From the NCBI RefSeq assembly GCF_000421285.1, contig NZ_ATWO01000002.1, positions 62,001-126,000 of the forward strand: a DNA stretch of 64,000 nt, written 5' to 3'. Positions 26,628-39,161 of this stretch are shown piece by piece; the stretch's first letter is position 1, and the number at the start of each line of letters is the position of its first letter. Below the pieces are notes generated by a model that made no database searches, was not told where the DNA came from, and was given only the letters and a program-made list of their open reading frames with translations. The position numbers were made by a program, and so were the translations under genes. This DNA is from Desulfotignum balticum DSM 7044. Lineage in GTDB: Bacteria > Desulfobacterota > Desulfobacteria > Desulfobacterales > Desulfobacteraceae.

Positions 26628-27200
26628 TCATGGTGAGATCCGTTTTCCACCCGGTTTGATCTGAAGGGCCTGGCCGGCCACAGCGAGCACCACCCGGTCC
26701 GCCGTGTCTGCCATGAACTGATTCATGTGACCGGCCAGATCACGGAATTTCCGGGCCAGAGAATTTTCCGGCACAATCCCGGACCCCACCTCATTGCTGA
26801 CCAGAAAGACCGGACATGGGGTGCTGCAACAGGCTTGCGCTGTTTTTTCAAACCGGTTTTCAATCTCTTTATCATCCATATGAGCAGCCATCATATTTGA
26901 AAGCCACAGGGTCAGGCAATCCACTAAAATCACATCTGCCGTATCTGCATGGGCTGAAATACTCTCATGGATGTTTACCGGCTCTTCCACCGTTATCCAG
27001 TCTTTTCCCCGCTCCGCCTGATGGGCCTGCACCCGGTTTGTCATTTCCAGGTCCTTAGGAACGGAGGTGGCCAGAAAAATTTTTCGCCGTCCGGGAACGG
27101 CATTGGCGGCGTTCAATGCAAACCGGCTTTTACCGCTTCTGCAACCGCCGACAACCAGCGTGATAAAAGGTCTGTCTCCCAAAATATCTGTTTCTTTCAT
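26628..27200 (-). CDS. cobU: Adenosylcobinamide kinase / adenosylcobinamide-phosphate guanylyltransferase
   Basis: CobU, 190 residues, phosphorylates and then guanylylates adenosylcobinamide. It has the P-loop VGGCRSGKSRFA near the N-terminus, the TSVPKDLEM segment, the guanylylated His region (VQAHQAERG), and VDCLTLWLSNM. ATG 27200 is chosen: the open frame extends 63 bases to a TTG but the family-like sequence begins after this Met. It is the first gene of the minus-strand cobamide series; no cobalamin riboswitch is visible upstream. Confidence 0.94.
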   Translation of the reverse strand: MKETDILGDRPFITLVVGGCRSGKSRFALNAANAVPGRRKIFLATSVPKDLEMTNRVQAHQAERGKDWITVEEPVNIHESISAHADTADVILVDCLTLWLSNMMAAHMDDKEIENRFEKTAQACCSTPCPVFLVSNEVGSGIVPENSLARKFRDLAGHMNQFMADTADRVVLAVAGQALQIKPGGKRISP

Positions 27201-27281
27201 TTTGCGCCAATGGGTTGAAAACAATACAAGATACCGTATCCATGGTTGAAGATGCAACCCCAAAATCCAAGAAATTTTTCG

Positions 27282-27310
27282 GTTTACAATTAAAAGGGTT
27301 TCATGTAAAC
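27282..27310. repeat. Inverted repeat between cobU and the plus-strand genes
   Basis: Arms GTTTACA and TGTAAAC separated by 15 bases in the 160-base divergent region. It could be an operator for either side. Function unknown. Confidence 0.35.
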
Positions 27311-27360
27311 AGGAACAGTTTATTTATTCCATGATGGTGTTAGGTTTAAAGGAGGCAGGT

Positions 27361-27678
27361 ATGATCAGCAGAAGTACGGTCAGTATACTGAACCTGAAAC
27401 CCGTGACCCGCAGCATGTGTTACGATTTTTACAAAAAAATAAACTTGGAACTCCACAGTCCTGAAGCCATCAGAGAATCGGTTTCCTGGTGGCAGGACAA
27501 CAAGGATAAACTCAATGAACTGTGGTGGGTTCTCAATTATTATTCGGAATCCCTTGATCCGGAAAGGGAACTCAGGGCTCATGTGGAACATCATCTGGAC
27601 ACTCTGGCCCTTGAAAAAACCGCTGCACAGGAACCGCCTTATGCCCCGGACTCAACCACGGAACTGGAACTGTCCTGA
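27361..27678 (+). CDS. Conserved-looking small protein of unknown function
   Basis: A 105-residue protein I do not recognise. ATG 27361 has a good AAGGAGG site at 27350-27356, so it is a real gene; an upstream in-frame ATG has none. The sequence is soluble, rich in charged residues and Trp (SWWQDNKDKLNELWWVLNYY), probably mostly helical, with an acidic C-terminus. There is no signal peptide or membrane span. It lies 45 bases upstream of the NifA-like activator in the same direction, so a role in the same regulatory unit is likely but unproven. Confidence 0.7.
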   Translation: MISRSTVSILNLKPVTRSMCYDFYKKINLELHSPEAIRESVSWWQDNKDKLNELWWVLNYYSESLDPERELRAHVEHHLDTLALEKTAAQEPPYAPDSTTELELS

Positions 27679-27723
27679 CCCCGGCCCGGCCATCCGGTTC
27701 AGCCTCTGCCGGGAAATTTTCAT

Positions 27724-29244
27724 ATGAAATCCATTGAAGAAATTTCTTTGCTGTATGAAATCAGCGAAGCTTTGAACCAGCACATGGACATGAAAAAATC
27801 ATTGTTCAAGGTGTTGACGGTTCTGGCTGAATCCATGAACCTGGTCCGGGGAATTATTTTTCTCACCAACCGGGAAAACGGAGAAATCCGCATAGAAATC
27901 GCCCATGGGATTTCTCAGGAAACCACGCAGAAAATCAAATACCTTCCCGGAGAAGGCATCATCGGCAAAGTGGTTGAGACCGGTAAACCCGCTGTGGTTC
28001 CCCGCATCAGCAAAGAGCCGTTGTTTTTAGACAAAACCCATTCCCGGAACATGACGCAGGCCCAGGAGTATTCCTTTATCTGTGTGCCCATAAAAAAAGA
28101 AAATCAGGTGGTGGGCGCCATCAGTGCAGACCGGCCGTTTGAGGGAAAACAATCGTTGCACCAGGGCGAAAAAATTTTGTCCGTGGTGGCGGCCATGCTG
28201 GCCCACCATGTCATCAATATTGAACGAGTCAGGCAGGAAAAAGAAGTCCTTAAAACGGAAAACCTGCGTCTCAAATCCGAACTGGAAAACCGGTACAGTT
28301 TTTCCAATATCATCGGCAATTCCAATAAAATGCGGGAAGTGCTCCAGATGATCGCCCAGGTCGCTTTTTCTTCGGCCACGGTGTTGATCCGCGGGGAAAG
28401 CGGCACGGGAAAAGAACTGGTGGCCAACGCCATCCACTACAATTCAGAACGGCATCACAAACCGTTCATCAAGATCAACTGTGCCGCCATTCCGGAGAAT
28501 CTGATTGAAAGTGAACTGTTCGGCCATGAAAAAGGGGCGTTTACCGGGGCTTCTCACCTGAAAAAAGGCAAATTTGAACTGGCGGATCAGGGCACGATTT
28601 TTCTGGATGAAATCGGCACCATGGCACCGGGTGCTCAGGTCAAGCTGTTGCGGGTCCTCCAGGAAAAGGAATTTGAACGTGTGGGCGGATACAAACCCAT
28701 CCAGACGGATGTCCGCATTGTGGCCGCCACCAACGCCAATCTTGAAGAAATGGTCCAGCAGGGGCGGTTCAGAGATGATCTGTATTTTCGGCTCAATGTG
28801 TTTCCCATATACATTCCCAGCCTGCGCATGCGAAAAACCGATATCATTCTTCTGGCCGACCATTTTCTGGAAAAATACCGGAAAACCCATGGCAAGGATA
28901 TCAAACGGATCACCACCCCGGCCATTGATATGATGATGGAATACCACTGGCCCGGCAATGTCCGGGAACTGGAGAACTGCATCGAGCGAGCCGTGATCCT
29001 TTGCAACGACGGCGCGATCCATTCTTATCACCTCCCGGCCACCCTCCAGACCGGCACCGAATCCAAGACCCTGCCTTTGTCACTGGAAGCGGCCGTGGAA
29101 AGCCTGGAAAAAGAAATTCTCATGGATGCGTTGAAAAATACCAAAGGAAACATCAAGCAGGCGGCCCGGCAGATTCAGATCACCGTACGGAAATTCTCCT
29201 ATAAAGCTGCCAAATATGGTATCAATTACAAAGAATTCCGATAA
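27724..29244 (+). CDS. GAF-domain sigma-54-dependent activator (NifA-like)
   Basis: A 506-residue enhancer-binding protein. Residues about 15-165 are a GAF sensor domain; 195-425 the AAA+ domain with Walker A GESGTGK (224-230), the sigma-54-contacting GAFTGA loop (271-276), Walker B FLDE (293-296) and the [10 protein letters not shown] segment. A C-terminal Fis-type helix-turn-helix ends the protein ([24 protein letters not shown]). The architecture is that of NifA/NorR, but the signal is unknown and no nif genes are in the window. A good sigma-54 promoter lies upstream of cstA at 56096; a link is possible but not shown. Confidence 0.92.
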   Translation: MKSIEEISLLYEISEALNQHMDMKKSLFKVLTVLAESMNLVRGIIFLTNRENGEIRIEIAHGISQETTQKIKYLPGEGIIGKVVETGKPAVVPRISKEPLFLDKTHSRNMTQAQEYSFICVPIKKENQVVGAISADRPFEGKQSLHQGEKILSVVAAMLAHHVINIERVRQEKEVLKTENLRLKSELENRYSFSNIIGNSNKMREVLQMIAQVAFSSATVLIRGESGTGKELVANAIHYNSERHHKPFIKINCAAIPENLIESELFGHEKGAFTGASHLKKGKFELADQGTIFLDEIGTMAPGAQVKLLRVLQEKEFERVGGYKPIQTDVRIVAATNANLEEMVQQGRFRDDLYFRLNVFPIYIPSLRMRKTDIILLADHFLEKYRKTHGKDIKRITTPAIDMMMEYHWPGNVRELENCIERAVILCNDGAIHSYHLPATLQTGTESKTLPLSLEAAVESLEKEILMDALKNTKGNIKQAARQIQITVRKFSYKAAKYGINYKEFR

Positions 29245-29266
29245 TTCATCCCCGCACAGGCCTTCA

Positions 29267-29791
29267 TCATTCCCATGAAACCGCCGCATCCTGATTGATG
29301 CGGTATTCAGACTGGTTGGCCAGTTTATTGGAAGGATCGCCTTCTTGAACCATTTGGTTCAGCAACTTTTTTTCGTCTTCAAGGGGCAGTCGGCCGGTCA
29401 TGGCGGCCAGGGCTACCTGACGCCCGTCCTGGTTGGTGAACTCGGCTTTGGCTTCAGCCCGGCCGGTTTTCTCCAAACGGGTCAATGTGATCTTGCATTG
29501 AATGGTATCGTCAAAATATACAGGATGCAGAAATCTGAAATTCATTCCCGTGGCCAGCCATCCCACCTGGCCGCCGAATTCGCAGATCATGCCTCCCACT
29601 AAAAGCCCGTGACAGATCCGGCCTTTGAACCCTTTGGAACGGGTCCATCTCGAATCATAATGCACGGGATTATAGTCCCGGGTCAGATCTCCGAACGCGT
29701 GGGTTTCCTCTTGTGAAAACCGCCGGGAAAAGCAGAAGGTATCCCCCGGCTGCAATTGTCTGATCGTGCGCTCCCGAAGTGGATTTCCCAT
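29267..29791 (-). CDS. MaoC-family (R)-hydratase-like hot-dog protein
   Basis: A 174-residue single hot-dog protein of the MaoC dehydratase group. The hydratase motif is seen in AFGDLTRDYNPVHYD (Asp, Asn, His) followed by ICHGLLVGGM. Such proteins hydrate enoyl-CoA or act in related acyl-CoA steps. The C-terminus has an extra ~40 residues beyond the fold. GGAG precedes the ATG. It follows 11 bases upstream of the M23 peptidase gene end on the same strand, so the two are probably cotranscribed, though no functional link is obvious. Confidence 0.87.
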   Translation of the reverse strand: MGNPLRERTIRQLQPGDTFCFSRRFSQEETHAFGDLTRDYNPVHYDSRWTRSKGFKGRICHGLLVGGMICEFGGQVGWLATGMNFRFLHPVYFDDTIQCKITLTRLEKTGRAEAKAEFTNQDGRQVALAAMTGRLPLEDEKKLLNQMVQEGDPSNKLANQSEYRINQDAAVSWE

Positions 29792-29802
29792 ATATTCTCC
29801 GT

Positions 29803-31068
29803 CTAGGGCGAAGACAGGGCCACGGACTGGCCGTCCGTCAATTTTTCCACATATTCGGCCACCCTGTTTTCAAACCGGTCCATCTCTTCCTCGGGTATCG
29901 GCTCCACCTGGATCTTCGGCGTATCCAGAGGATTGATGTGCCGGCCGTTTTTGGTCATTCTGAAATCCAGATGGTATCCCGTGGCCAGGCCGGTTTTTCC
30001 CACATACCCGATCACATCTCCCTGGGAAACGGAACCGCCTTTTTTCATCCCTTTGGCAAAACTGTTCATATGTAAATAGCTGGTTTCATATCCGTTGATA
30101 TGCTGGATGGTGATATATCTGCCCATGGTTTTATTGTAGGCTATTTCCCTGATCACACCGTCTGCCACGGTTTTGATGGGGGTATTTTTCGGGGCTGAAT
30201 AATCAATTCCCGGATGCGGCCGCTTCACTTTCAGGATAGGATGAAGCCGGCTGTTGGAAAAATAGGAACTGATCCTGGAATAATTCACCGGCGATTTTAA
30301 AAATGATTTTTGAAGGGATTTTCCCTTTTCATCGTAATATCCGGCACGTCCTTTCGTGTCTGTGTAGCGAAATGCCCTGTAAGGACTACCGTTATTTACA
30401 AATACCGCTGCCAGAACCTGTCCGTACCCTTTGTATTCTCCATGTCTGAATTGTTTTTCCACCAGTAACTGAAACCGGTCTCCCGTCTGAATATCTTTTG
30501 CAAAATCAATGTCCCAGGCAAAAATATCAGAGAGTTCCCAGGCCAGAGACGGACAATATCCCGCTTTTTTCAACGCCGTACTGATATTAGATTCGACATC
30601 CAGGCGGATGGTCTCTTCTTTGATCTCATACTGGATCGGTGTTTTAATGACGTCAAATTGATTCCCGGTCTTTTGAATCACCAATCTGGACCGGGCATCG
30701 ATCTCATACTCAAACTCTGAAAAATCACCCTGAAAAAGCGTCACACTAAAGGGTCGGCCCGCTTTGAACCGGGTAAAAGGAAATATGGGCCGGCTCTGTT
30801 TTTCAAGCTGAAAAATGGTTTTCAAAGGCAGATACGGCTTGAGAACAGTGGATGCGGTATCCCCGGTTTTGAAAACACCCGCTATTGTTTTTTTATCAAC
30901 CGGATGTATCTGATTTATTTCATTGGGATCAATGAGATAACCCTGTAATTTCGGTGTCAGGGAAAACGCGCTGGTACAAAAAAAAATCATTATCATCCCG
31001 CATATCCCAAGCACCTGCGCCACAGTCTCCCATCGCCGCTTTTCAAAATCTGTATTTTTCAATATCAA
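29803..31068 (-). CDS. M23-family (LytM-type) murein peptidase
   Basis: An about 420-residue cell-envelope protein. A hydrophobic segment at residues about 20-38 is a signal peptide or membrane anchor. The middle (about 50-290) includes an OapA-like beta domain (FAWDIDFAKDIQTGDRF). The C-terminal M23 domain has HPGIDY (His, Asp ligands) and GYHLDFRM, where the usual HxH is HxD. Residues after the domain form an acidic tail. Starts are TTG: 31068 or, with better spacing from AGGA, 31062. It would cut peptide cross-links in murein. Confidence 0.85.
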   Translation of the reverse strand: MILKNTDFEKRRWETVAQVLGICGMIMIFFCTSAFSLTPKLQGYLIDPNEINQIHPVDKKTIAGVFKTGDTASTVLKPYLPLKTIFQLEKQSRPIFPFTRFKAGRPFSVTLFQGDFSEFEYEIDARSRLVIQKTGNQFDVIKTPIQYEIKEETIRLDVESNISTALKKAGYCPSLAWELSDIFAWDIDFAKDIQTGDRFQLLVEKQFRHGEYKGYGQVLAAVFVNNGSPYRAFRYTDTKGRAGYYDEKGKSLQKSFLKSPVNYSRISSYFSNSRLHPILKVKRPHPGIDYSAPKNTPIKTVADGVIREIAYNKTMGRYITIQHINGYETSYLHMNSFAKGMKKGGSVSQGDVIGYVGKTGLATGYHLDFRMTKNGRHINPLDTPKIQVEPIPEEEMDRFENRVAEYVEKLTDGQSVALSSP

Positions 31069-31180
31069 ATATCCTATAAATTAGGTTTATTTTACAATTT
31101 ATCCATTTTTTCCTCTTAAATTCTGAATTTTTGGAGAACCATAACCAAAGAGCCGGAAATAGTAAAGCGGTTTATTTTGA

Positions 31181-33217
31181 TCAGCGCTTTTTTTGGATGG
31201 CTGCTGTCAACTCTCTGGCTGTATCTGCGGCATCTCCCATCAACAGAATGGTTTTGGGATCATCATACAGGGTATTGCCCACACCCGAGTAACCGGGCTG
31301 GGTGTCAAAGTTGCAGACCACAATGGTTTTTGCCTCATGGGCGTTGAGAATGGGCATGCCTGAGATGGGCGTGCCTTCCACATGGATGGCCGAAGGATTC
31401 ACCACGTCACACGCCCCGAATACCAGGGCCACATCGGTTTGTGAAAATTCAGGATTGATCTCATCCATGTCTATGAGTTTGTCATAATCCACTTCCGCCT
31501 CGGCCAGCAGCACATTCATATGCCCGGGCATGCGTCCGGCCACGGGATGGATGGCAAATGACACTTGTTTTCCCGCAGATTCCAGCAGATCCGCCAGTTC
31601 TTTCACCTGGAACTGGGCCTGGGCCTGGGCCATGCCGTATCCGGGGATGATGATGATTTTTTCACCGGACATCAGCCGGTTCACCGCTTTTTCCATCGGG
31701 GGGGCTGCCGACGCTTCTTTTCCTGCTGTTTCATCCTGAGCCGTTAATTTTTCCTGAACCGCTGCCGGTGTTTCAGTCAACGCCTCCAGCAGCTGCCCAA
31801 GGGTCTGTTTGGCATTGCCCAAAAGCATCAGGGTGTTACTGTTTTGATACAACGCGTTTTCCACTCCGGAATATCCGGGCTTGTCGTCCAGGTTGCAGCA
31901 TATCACCTGTTTTGCCTCATGGGCGTTTAAAATCGGCATACCGGATATGGGAGACCCGTCGGTTTCCATGGCTGCCGGATTCACCACGTCGCAGGCCCCG
32001 ATCACCAGACACAGATCCGTTCCTGCAAATGTCGGGTTCACCTCATCCATTTCCTTGAGCATGTCATAATCCACGCCCGCCTCGGCCAGCAGCACATTCA
32101 TGTGTCCGGGCATGCGCCCGGCCACCGGATGGATGGCAAAAATCACCTGTTTGCCCATATCCATCAGAAGGCGGGTCAATTCAATTACCTCAAACTGAGC
32201 CTGGGCCACGGCCATGCCGTATCCCGGCACAATAACAACGGTATCTGCGGTTTGAACCTGATGAACTGCGGTTTTCAAAGGATCCGCGTCAGGTGTTTCT
32301 TTTTCCGGTTCAGACATCTCTTCATGGATAGTTTGTTCCGGTTCAGTCATCTGACCACCGGTTGAAAACAAATTGTTTTCAGGTAGTTCATCCATGGTGG
32401 ACACCGGTTTTTCAGGTGCTTTTTCCGGTATAAACACATGATAAAGGCTGCGGTTCATGGCCCGGCACATCATATGGGTGAGAATGGATCCGGAAGCCGC
32501 CACAGTGGCACCGCAGGCAATCAGCAGCTGGTTTTCGATGATCATGCCGCACAAGGCGGCAGCCAGACCGGTGGTGGCGTTTAAAAAAGAGATGAGCACC
32601 GGCATATCCGCCCCGCCCACCCGCATGGAAAACAAAATGCCGAACCCAATGGACAGGGCAAATATGATCAGATAAAAAACAACCGCCGCCGGCACCGGCA
32701 GAAAAAAAGCGATGAGCATCAACAGGATCACGATCCCCAGATTCGCCTGAACCAGCCGGGTATGATTTGTCAAAATAGTGGGGGTCTGTTTCAGCACACC
32801 CGCCAGTTTGCCGGCCGCCACCATACTGCCTGAAAAGGTCAATGATCCCACGGCCAGGTTCACAAGACCCGACATTTCATTGATGGCTCCCATCTGGCCC
32901 GCCCCTCTCATTAATTCCACAAAAGAAAGAAAAAAAGCGGCAATCCCGCCGGCACCGTTCTGAAACGCCACCATGGCGGGTATCTGGATCATGGTGATTT
33001 TCCGGGCCACCCAGATGCCGATCACCCCTCCGACCAGAAGACAGATCACCACCACAAAAGGATGCATGATCCCGTATCTGTAAATCACCAGCCCCATGGC
33101 ACACGCCAGGGCCGCGGCGGCGGTCAGGTTGCCGTATTTTGCCTCAGCCGGCCGGTGGAACAGCCAGATCCCGACAATCAGTACACCGATCAGACAAAAA
33201 TCCAGCACCAGAGTCAT
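31181..33217 (-). CDS. pntB: NAD(P) transhydrogenase subunit beta with tandem nucleotide-binding domains
   Basis: A 678-residue protein, far longer than usual PntB (about 460). Residues 1-260 are the membrane domain II with many hydrophobic spans. After an acidic linker come two copies of domain III, residues about 316-480 and 510-675, joined by another acidic linker. By hand count they are about 63% identical (102 of 163). Both keep PGYGMA-AQAQF, HPVAGRMPGHMNVLLAEA and GACDVVNP. Both lack the Lys-Arg-Ser of the usual KRSM NADP-binding motif, having CNLD and CNFD instead, followed by PGYSGV. The start ATG overlaps the upstream pntAb stop. It would couple hydride transfer between nicotinamide nucleotides to proton movement. 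Confidence 0.93.
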   Translation of the reverse strand: MTLVLDFCLIGVLIVGIWLFHRPAEAKYGNLTAAAALACAMGLVIYRYGIMHPFVVVICLLVGGVIGIWVARKITMIQIPAMVAFQNGAGGIAAFFLSFVELMRGAGQMGAINEMSGLVNLAVGSLTFSGSMVAAGKLAGVLKQTPTILTNHTRLVQANLGIVILLMLIAFFLPVPAAVVFYLIIFALSIGFGILFSMRVGGADMPVLISFLNATTGLAAALCGMIIENQLLIACGATVAASGSILTHMMCRAMNRSLYHVFIPEKAPEKPVSTMDELPENNLFSTGGQMTEPEQTIHEEMSEPEKETPDADPLKTAVHQVQTADTVVIVPGYGMAVAQAQFEVIELTRLLMDMGKQVIFAIHPVAGRMPGHMNVLLAEAGVDYDMLKEMDEVNPTFAGTDLCLVIGACDVVNPAAMETDGSPISGMPILNAHEAKQVICCNLDDKPGYSGVENALYQNSNTLMLLGNAKQTLGQLLEALTETPAAVQEKLTAQDETAGKEASAAPPMEKAVNRLMSGEKIIIIPGYGMAQAQAQFQVKELADLLESAGKQVSFAIHPVAGRMPGHMNVLLAEAEVDYDKLIDMDEINPEFSQTDVALVFGACDVVNPSAIHVEGTPISGMPILNAHEAKTIVVCNFDTQPGYSGVGNTLYDDPKTILLMGDAADTARELTAAIQKKR
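31193..31690 (-). repeat. Second domain III copy in pntB
   Basis: Encodes residues about 510-675 of PntB. It is the direct-repeat partner of 31778-32272, with DNA-level similarity strongest around the HPVAGRMPGHMN codons. Confidence 0.85.
31778..32272 (-). repeat. First domain III copy in pntB
   Basis: Encodes residues about 316-480 of PntB, duplicated in the same frame downstream at 31193-31690. Confidence 0.85.
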
Positions 33218-33510
33218 GGGTTATTTCCTTCCTGCTTTTTTTTGAACATGCGAAGCATCCGGTCCGTGATGGTGAATCCGCCCACCAGGTTGAACGTGAC
33301 CATGATCAAAGCCACGGAACCAATCATTTGTTCAAACCTTGTGGAAGGCACGGAAAACAGAATCAACACCCCCAGAATGGTAACCGCGGAGATGGCATTG
33401 GTCATGGACATCAGCGGGGTGTGCAACAGCGTGGGCACCCGTGAAATCAGGAAATATCCCACCACAAATGAAAAAACAAATACCCCGACCATCAATACAA
33501 GATTGCTCAT
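33214..33510 (-). CDS. pntAb: NAD(P) transhydrogenase alpha subunit, membrane part
   Basis: A 98-residue protein matching the C-terminal membrane part of PntA in organisms where alpha is split. It has three hydrophobic spans (LVLMVGVFVFSFVVGYFLI, TPLMSMTNAISAVTILG, and one containing SVALIMVTFNLVGGF) and ends in a basic tail (MFKKKQEGNN). ATG 33510 has GGGAG 7 bases upstream; the open frame begins earlier, without support. It overlaps pntB by 4 bases and lies 28 bases downstream of pntAa. Confidence 0.92.
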   Translation of the reverse strand: MSNLVLMVGVFVFSFVVGYFLISRVPTLLHTPLMSMTNAISAVTILGVLILFSVPSTRFEQMIGSVALIMVTFNLVGGFTITDRMLRMFKKKQEGNNP

Positions 33511-33538
33511 GAAGAACTCCCGATGAAAAATATAAAAA

Positions 33539-34705
33539 TCAGTCCGACAGACCCATGGCTTTTCTGGCACCCTGATGATGCAGTTCGCCTTTATGGGTCA
33601 CCAGGGCATCTTTGACAATCTCATCGGTCATGTCGAATTCGGTCGTCTTGTTTTTAAACAGGTTTTCCACAAAATAGTACAGGTTGTTGGCATACAGCCA
33701 TGAGGCATGTACCGGCAGAGATCCGGGAATGTTTTTGATGCCGCAGATATAGACGCCGTTGTACATCCGCTCGTTCCCCGGATCGGTCATTTCGCAGTTG
33801 CCGCCCTGGTCGATGGACACATCCACGATCACGGACCCGGGTTTCATGGTTTCCACCATTTCCCGGGTGATGAGCGTCTGGGCCACCTCTCCGGGCACCA
33901 GTGCGCTCAACACAATGATATCCGCATCCGCCACCAGGGGTGCCAGTGCCTGATGCTCTTTTTCCAGCCATTCTTCGGGCAGGGCTTTGGCATACCCGCC
34001 CCTGCCGATGACCAATTCCGGGGGCGCGTCAAATCCCACCACCTTGACCCCTAAACTTTCCGCTTCTTTTCGGGCGTCCGGCCGGATGTCCACCGCCTTG
34101 ACCACGCCGCCTAAGCGTTTGCCCGTGGCAATGGCCTGGAGCCCCACCACACCGGTGCCCACCACCAGAATATTGGCCGGCTTAATCATGCCGATGGAAG
34201 TCCCGATCATGGGAATGAATTTCGGAAAATGCCCGGCCGCAATGATAATGGCTTTGTAGCCTGTGATGGCACTCATGGAGGTCAACGGATCCATGCGCTG
34301 GGCCCGGGATATCCTGGGAATACCGTCCATGGTGAATGCGGTGATCTGCTTTTCCTGCAGTTTTTTCACCCCGTCGTGGTTGGACGGGGTGGCTGGATGC
34401 AGAAATGTGATCAAAATGGTGTTTTTCTTCATCATATCGATCTCATGGGTATTGAACGGCTCGTTGAACAGCGGTTCTTTCACCTTGAGTATGATATCGG
34501 ATTTGTCATACACGTCCTTTGCATCCGCACCCATGACGGCACCCGCACTTTGGTACTGGTCATCGGTCACAAACACCCCGGCACCGGCACCGGGTTCCAC
34601 CATCACTTCAAACCCGAGTTTGACGAACTTTTCCACGGTTTCCGGGAGTGCCGCCACCCGGTTTTCCTGGACCATGATCTCTTTGGGAATTCCGATTAAC
34701 ATCAT
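33539..34705 (-). CDS. pntAa: NAD(P) transhydrogenase alpha subunit, NAD-binding part
   Basis: A 388-residue soluble domain I. The N-terminus IGIPKEIMVQENRVA is typical of the alanine dehydrogenase/PNT fold. SRAQRMDPLTSMS and the Rossmann segment VVGTGVVGLQAIATGKRLGG bind NAD, and VDVSIDQGGNCE is also conserved. Two consecutive ATG (34705, 34702) follow AAGGAG; the second has the better spacing. It lies 110 bases after the PFOR gene, with a large hairpin in between, and starts the pntAa-pntAb-pntB set. Confidence 0.94.
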   Translation of the reverse strand: MMLIGIPKEIMVQENRVAALPETVEKFVKLGFEVMVEPGAGAGVFVTDDQYQSAGAVMGADAKDVYDKSDIILKVKEPLFNEPFNTHEIDMMKKNTILITFLHPATPSNHDGVKKLQEKQITAFTMDGIPRISRAQRMDPLTSMSAITGYKAIIIAAGHFPKFIPMIGTSIGMIKPANILVVGTGVVGLQAIATGKRLGGVVKAVDIRPDARKEAESLGVKVVGFDAPPELVIGRGGYAKALPEEWLEKEHQALAPLVADADIIVLSALVPGEVAQTLITREMVETMKPGSVIVDVSIDQGGNCEMTDPGNERMYNGVYICGIKNIPGSLPVHASWLYANNLYYFVENLFKNKTTEFDMTDEIVKDALVTHKGELHHQGARKAMGLSD

Positions 34706-34774
34706 TTGGCTCCTTTTCAATTATTATAACCTGCATGTCATAAAAACAGATAAAGGACCCGGCATATATCGCAC

Positions 34775-34806
34775 ACCGGCTGGAACCGAATCCGGTTCCA
34801 GCCGGT
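34775..34806 (-). terminator. Perfect hairpin between PFOR and pntAa
   Basis: 14-base arms (ACCGGCTGGAACCG and complement) with a 4-base loop, 10 bases after the PFOR stop. There is no T-run in the minus direction, so it may be a partial terminator, an mRNA processing or a stability element that sets PFOR to Pnt ratios. Confidence 0.6.
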
Positions 34807-34815
34807 TATGTCAGG

Positions 34816-38421
<3,606 letters not shown>

Positions 38422-38543
38422 ATGCCGTATCCATCTATGGCCTGTCCTTTATCAAAGAAATATGATAGAATATCCAAATTGTTTTTTAAATTAATTTTTA
38501 ATAAAAAAAATGAGTTATATAAAAAATAAACCAAGGAGAATAC

Positions 38544-39158
38544 ATGGGATTTTTATCTGCCACCTTATCCATGAGCCGGTATCATATTTTAGATACATTT
38601 GACACCGAACCCATGGAACAGGTTCGCAACGGACTGATTCAGCACGCAATCCCGAAAACGGAGAATGAATATGAAGAAATCTCCGCTGGATGGACCCCTT
38701 TTGAAAGTCCGTATCTGCCTGATTTTGATCAATTTTCATTTATTTTTGGCAGCTATTTTCTTTTTTCGCTGCGCATTGACAAAAAATCGATCCCAGCCAA
38801 ACTGGTGCACAAACAGATGGCCATTGAAATCGAGAAAAAAAAAGCGGATTCCGGCCGGGATTTCATCTCCAAAAATGAAAAATCGGAGATCAAGGAAACG
38901 ATCATGGATGTGCTGATGCACAAAATGCCGTCCATTCCCAATGTGTACGATGTGCTGTGGGATTATGAAGCAAAGACCCTGTTTTTGCTCACCACCCAGA
39001 AGGCAGCCAACGAGTTTTTTGAAACCCTTTTTTTCAAATCCTTTCATCTGAAACCGGTCCGGTTGTTTCCTTATACCCTGGTTGAAACAAAATCAGCGTT
39101 TTCTTCGACACAAAAAGACCGCATCCTGACTTTAACCCCATTACACTTTTCGAGGTGA
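38544..39158 (+). CDS. rdgC: RdgC-family recombination-associated protein (N-terminal part)
   Basis: A 204-residue protein matching the first two-thirds of RdgC by pattern: an N-terminal strand region, the W-x-P segment (GWTPFESPYL), then a sequence of the type KLVHKQMAIEIEKKKADSGRDF and KSEIKETIMDVLMHKM, then DVLWDYEAKTLFLLTTQKAANEFFETL. RdgC forms ring dimers around duplex DNA and restrains RecA. The E. coli protein has about 300 residues, so this is short; the missing C-terminal part may be the next gene, 3 bases downstream. AAGGAG precedes the ATG. Confidence 0.82.
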   Translation: MGFLSATLSMSRYHILDTFDTEPMEQVRNGLIQHAIPKTENEYEEISAGWTPFESPYLPDFDQFSFIFGSYFLFSLRIDKKSIPAKLVHKQMAIEIEKKKADSGRDFISKNEKSEIKETIMDVLMHKMPSIPNVYDVLWDYEAKTLFLLTTQKAANEFFETLFFKSFHLKPVRLFPYTLVETKSAFSSTQKDRILTLTPLHFSR

Positions 39159-39161
39159 CCC

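Noticed and set aside
27201-27360. Cobalamin riboswitch upstream of cobU
   Set aside because: No B12-box-like sequence on the minus strand; the region is too short for a full aptamer.
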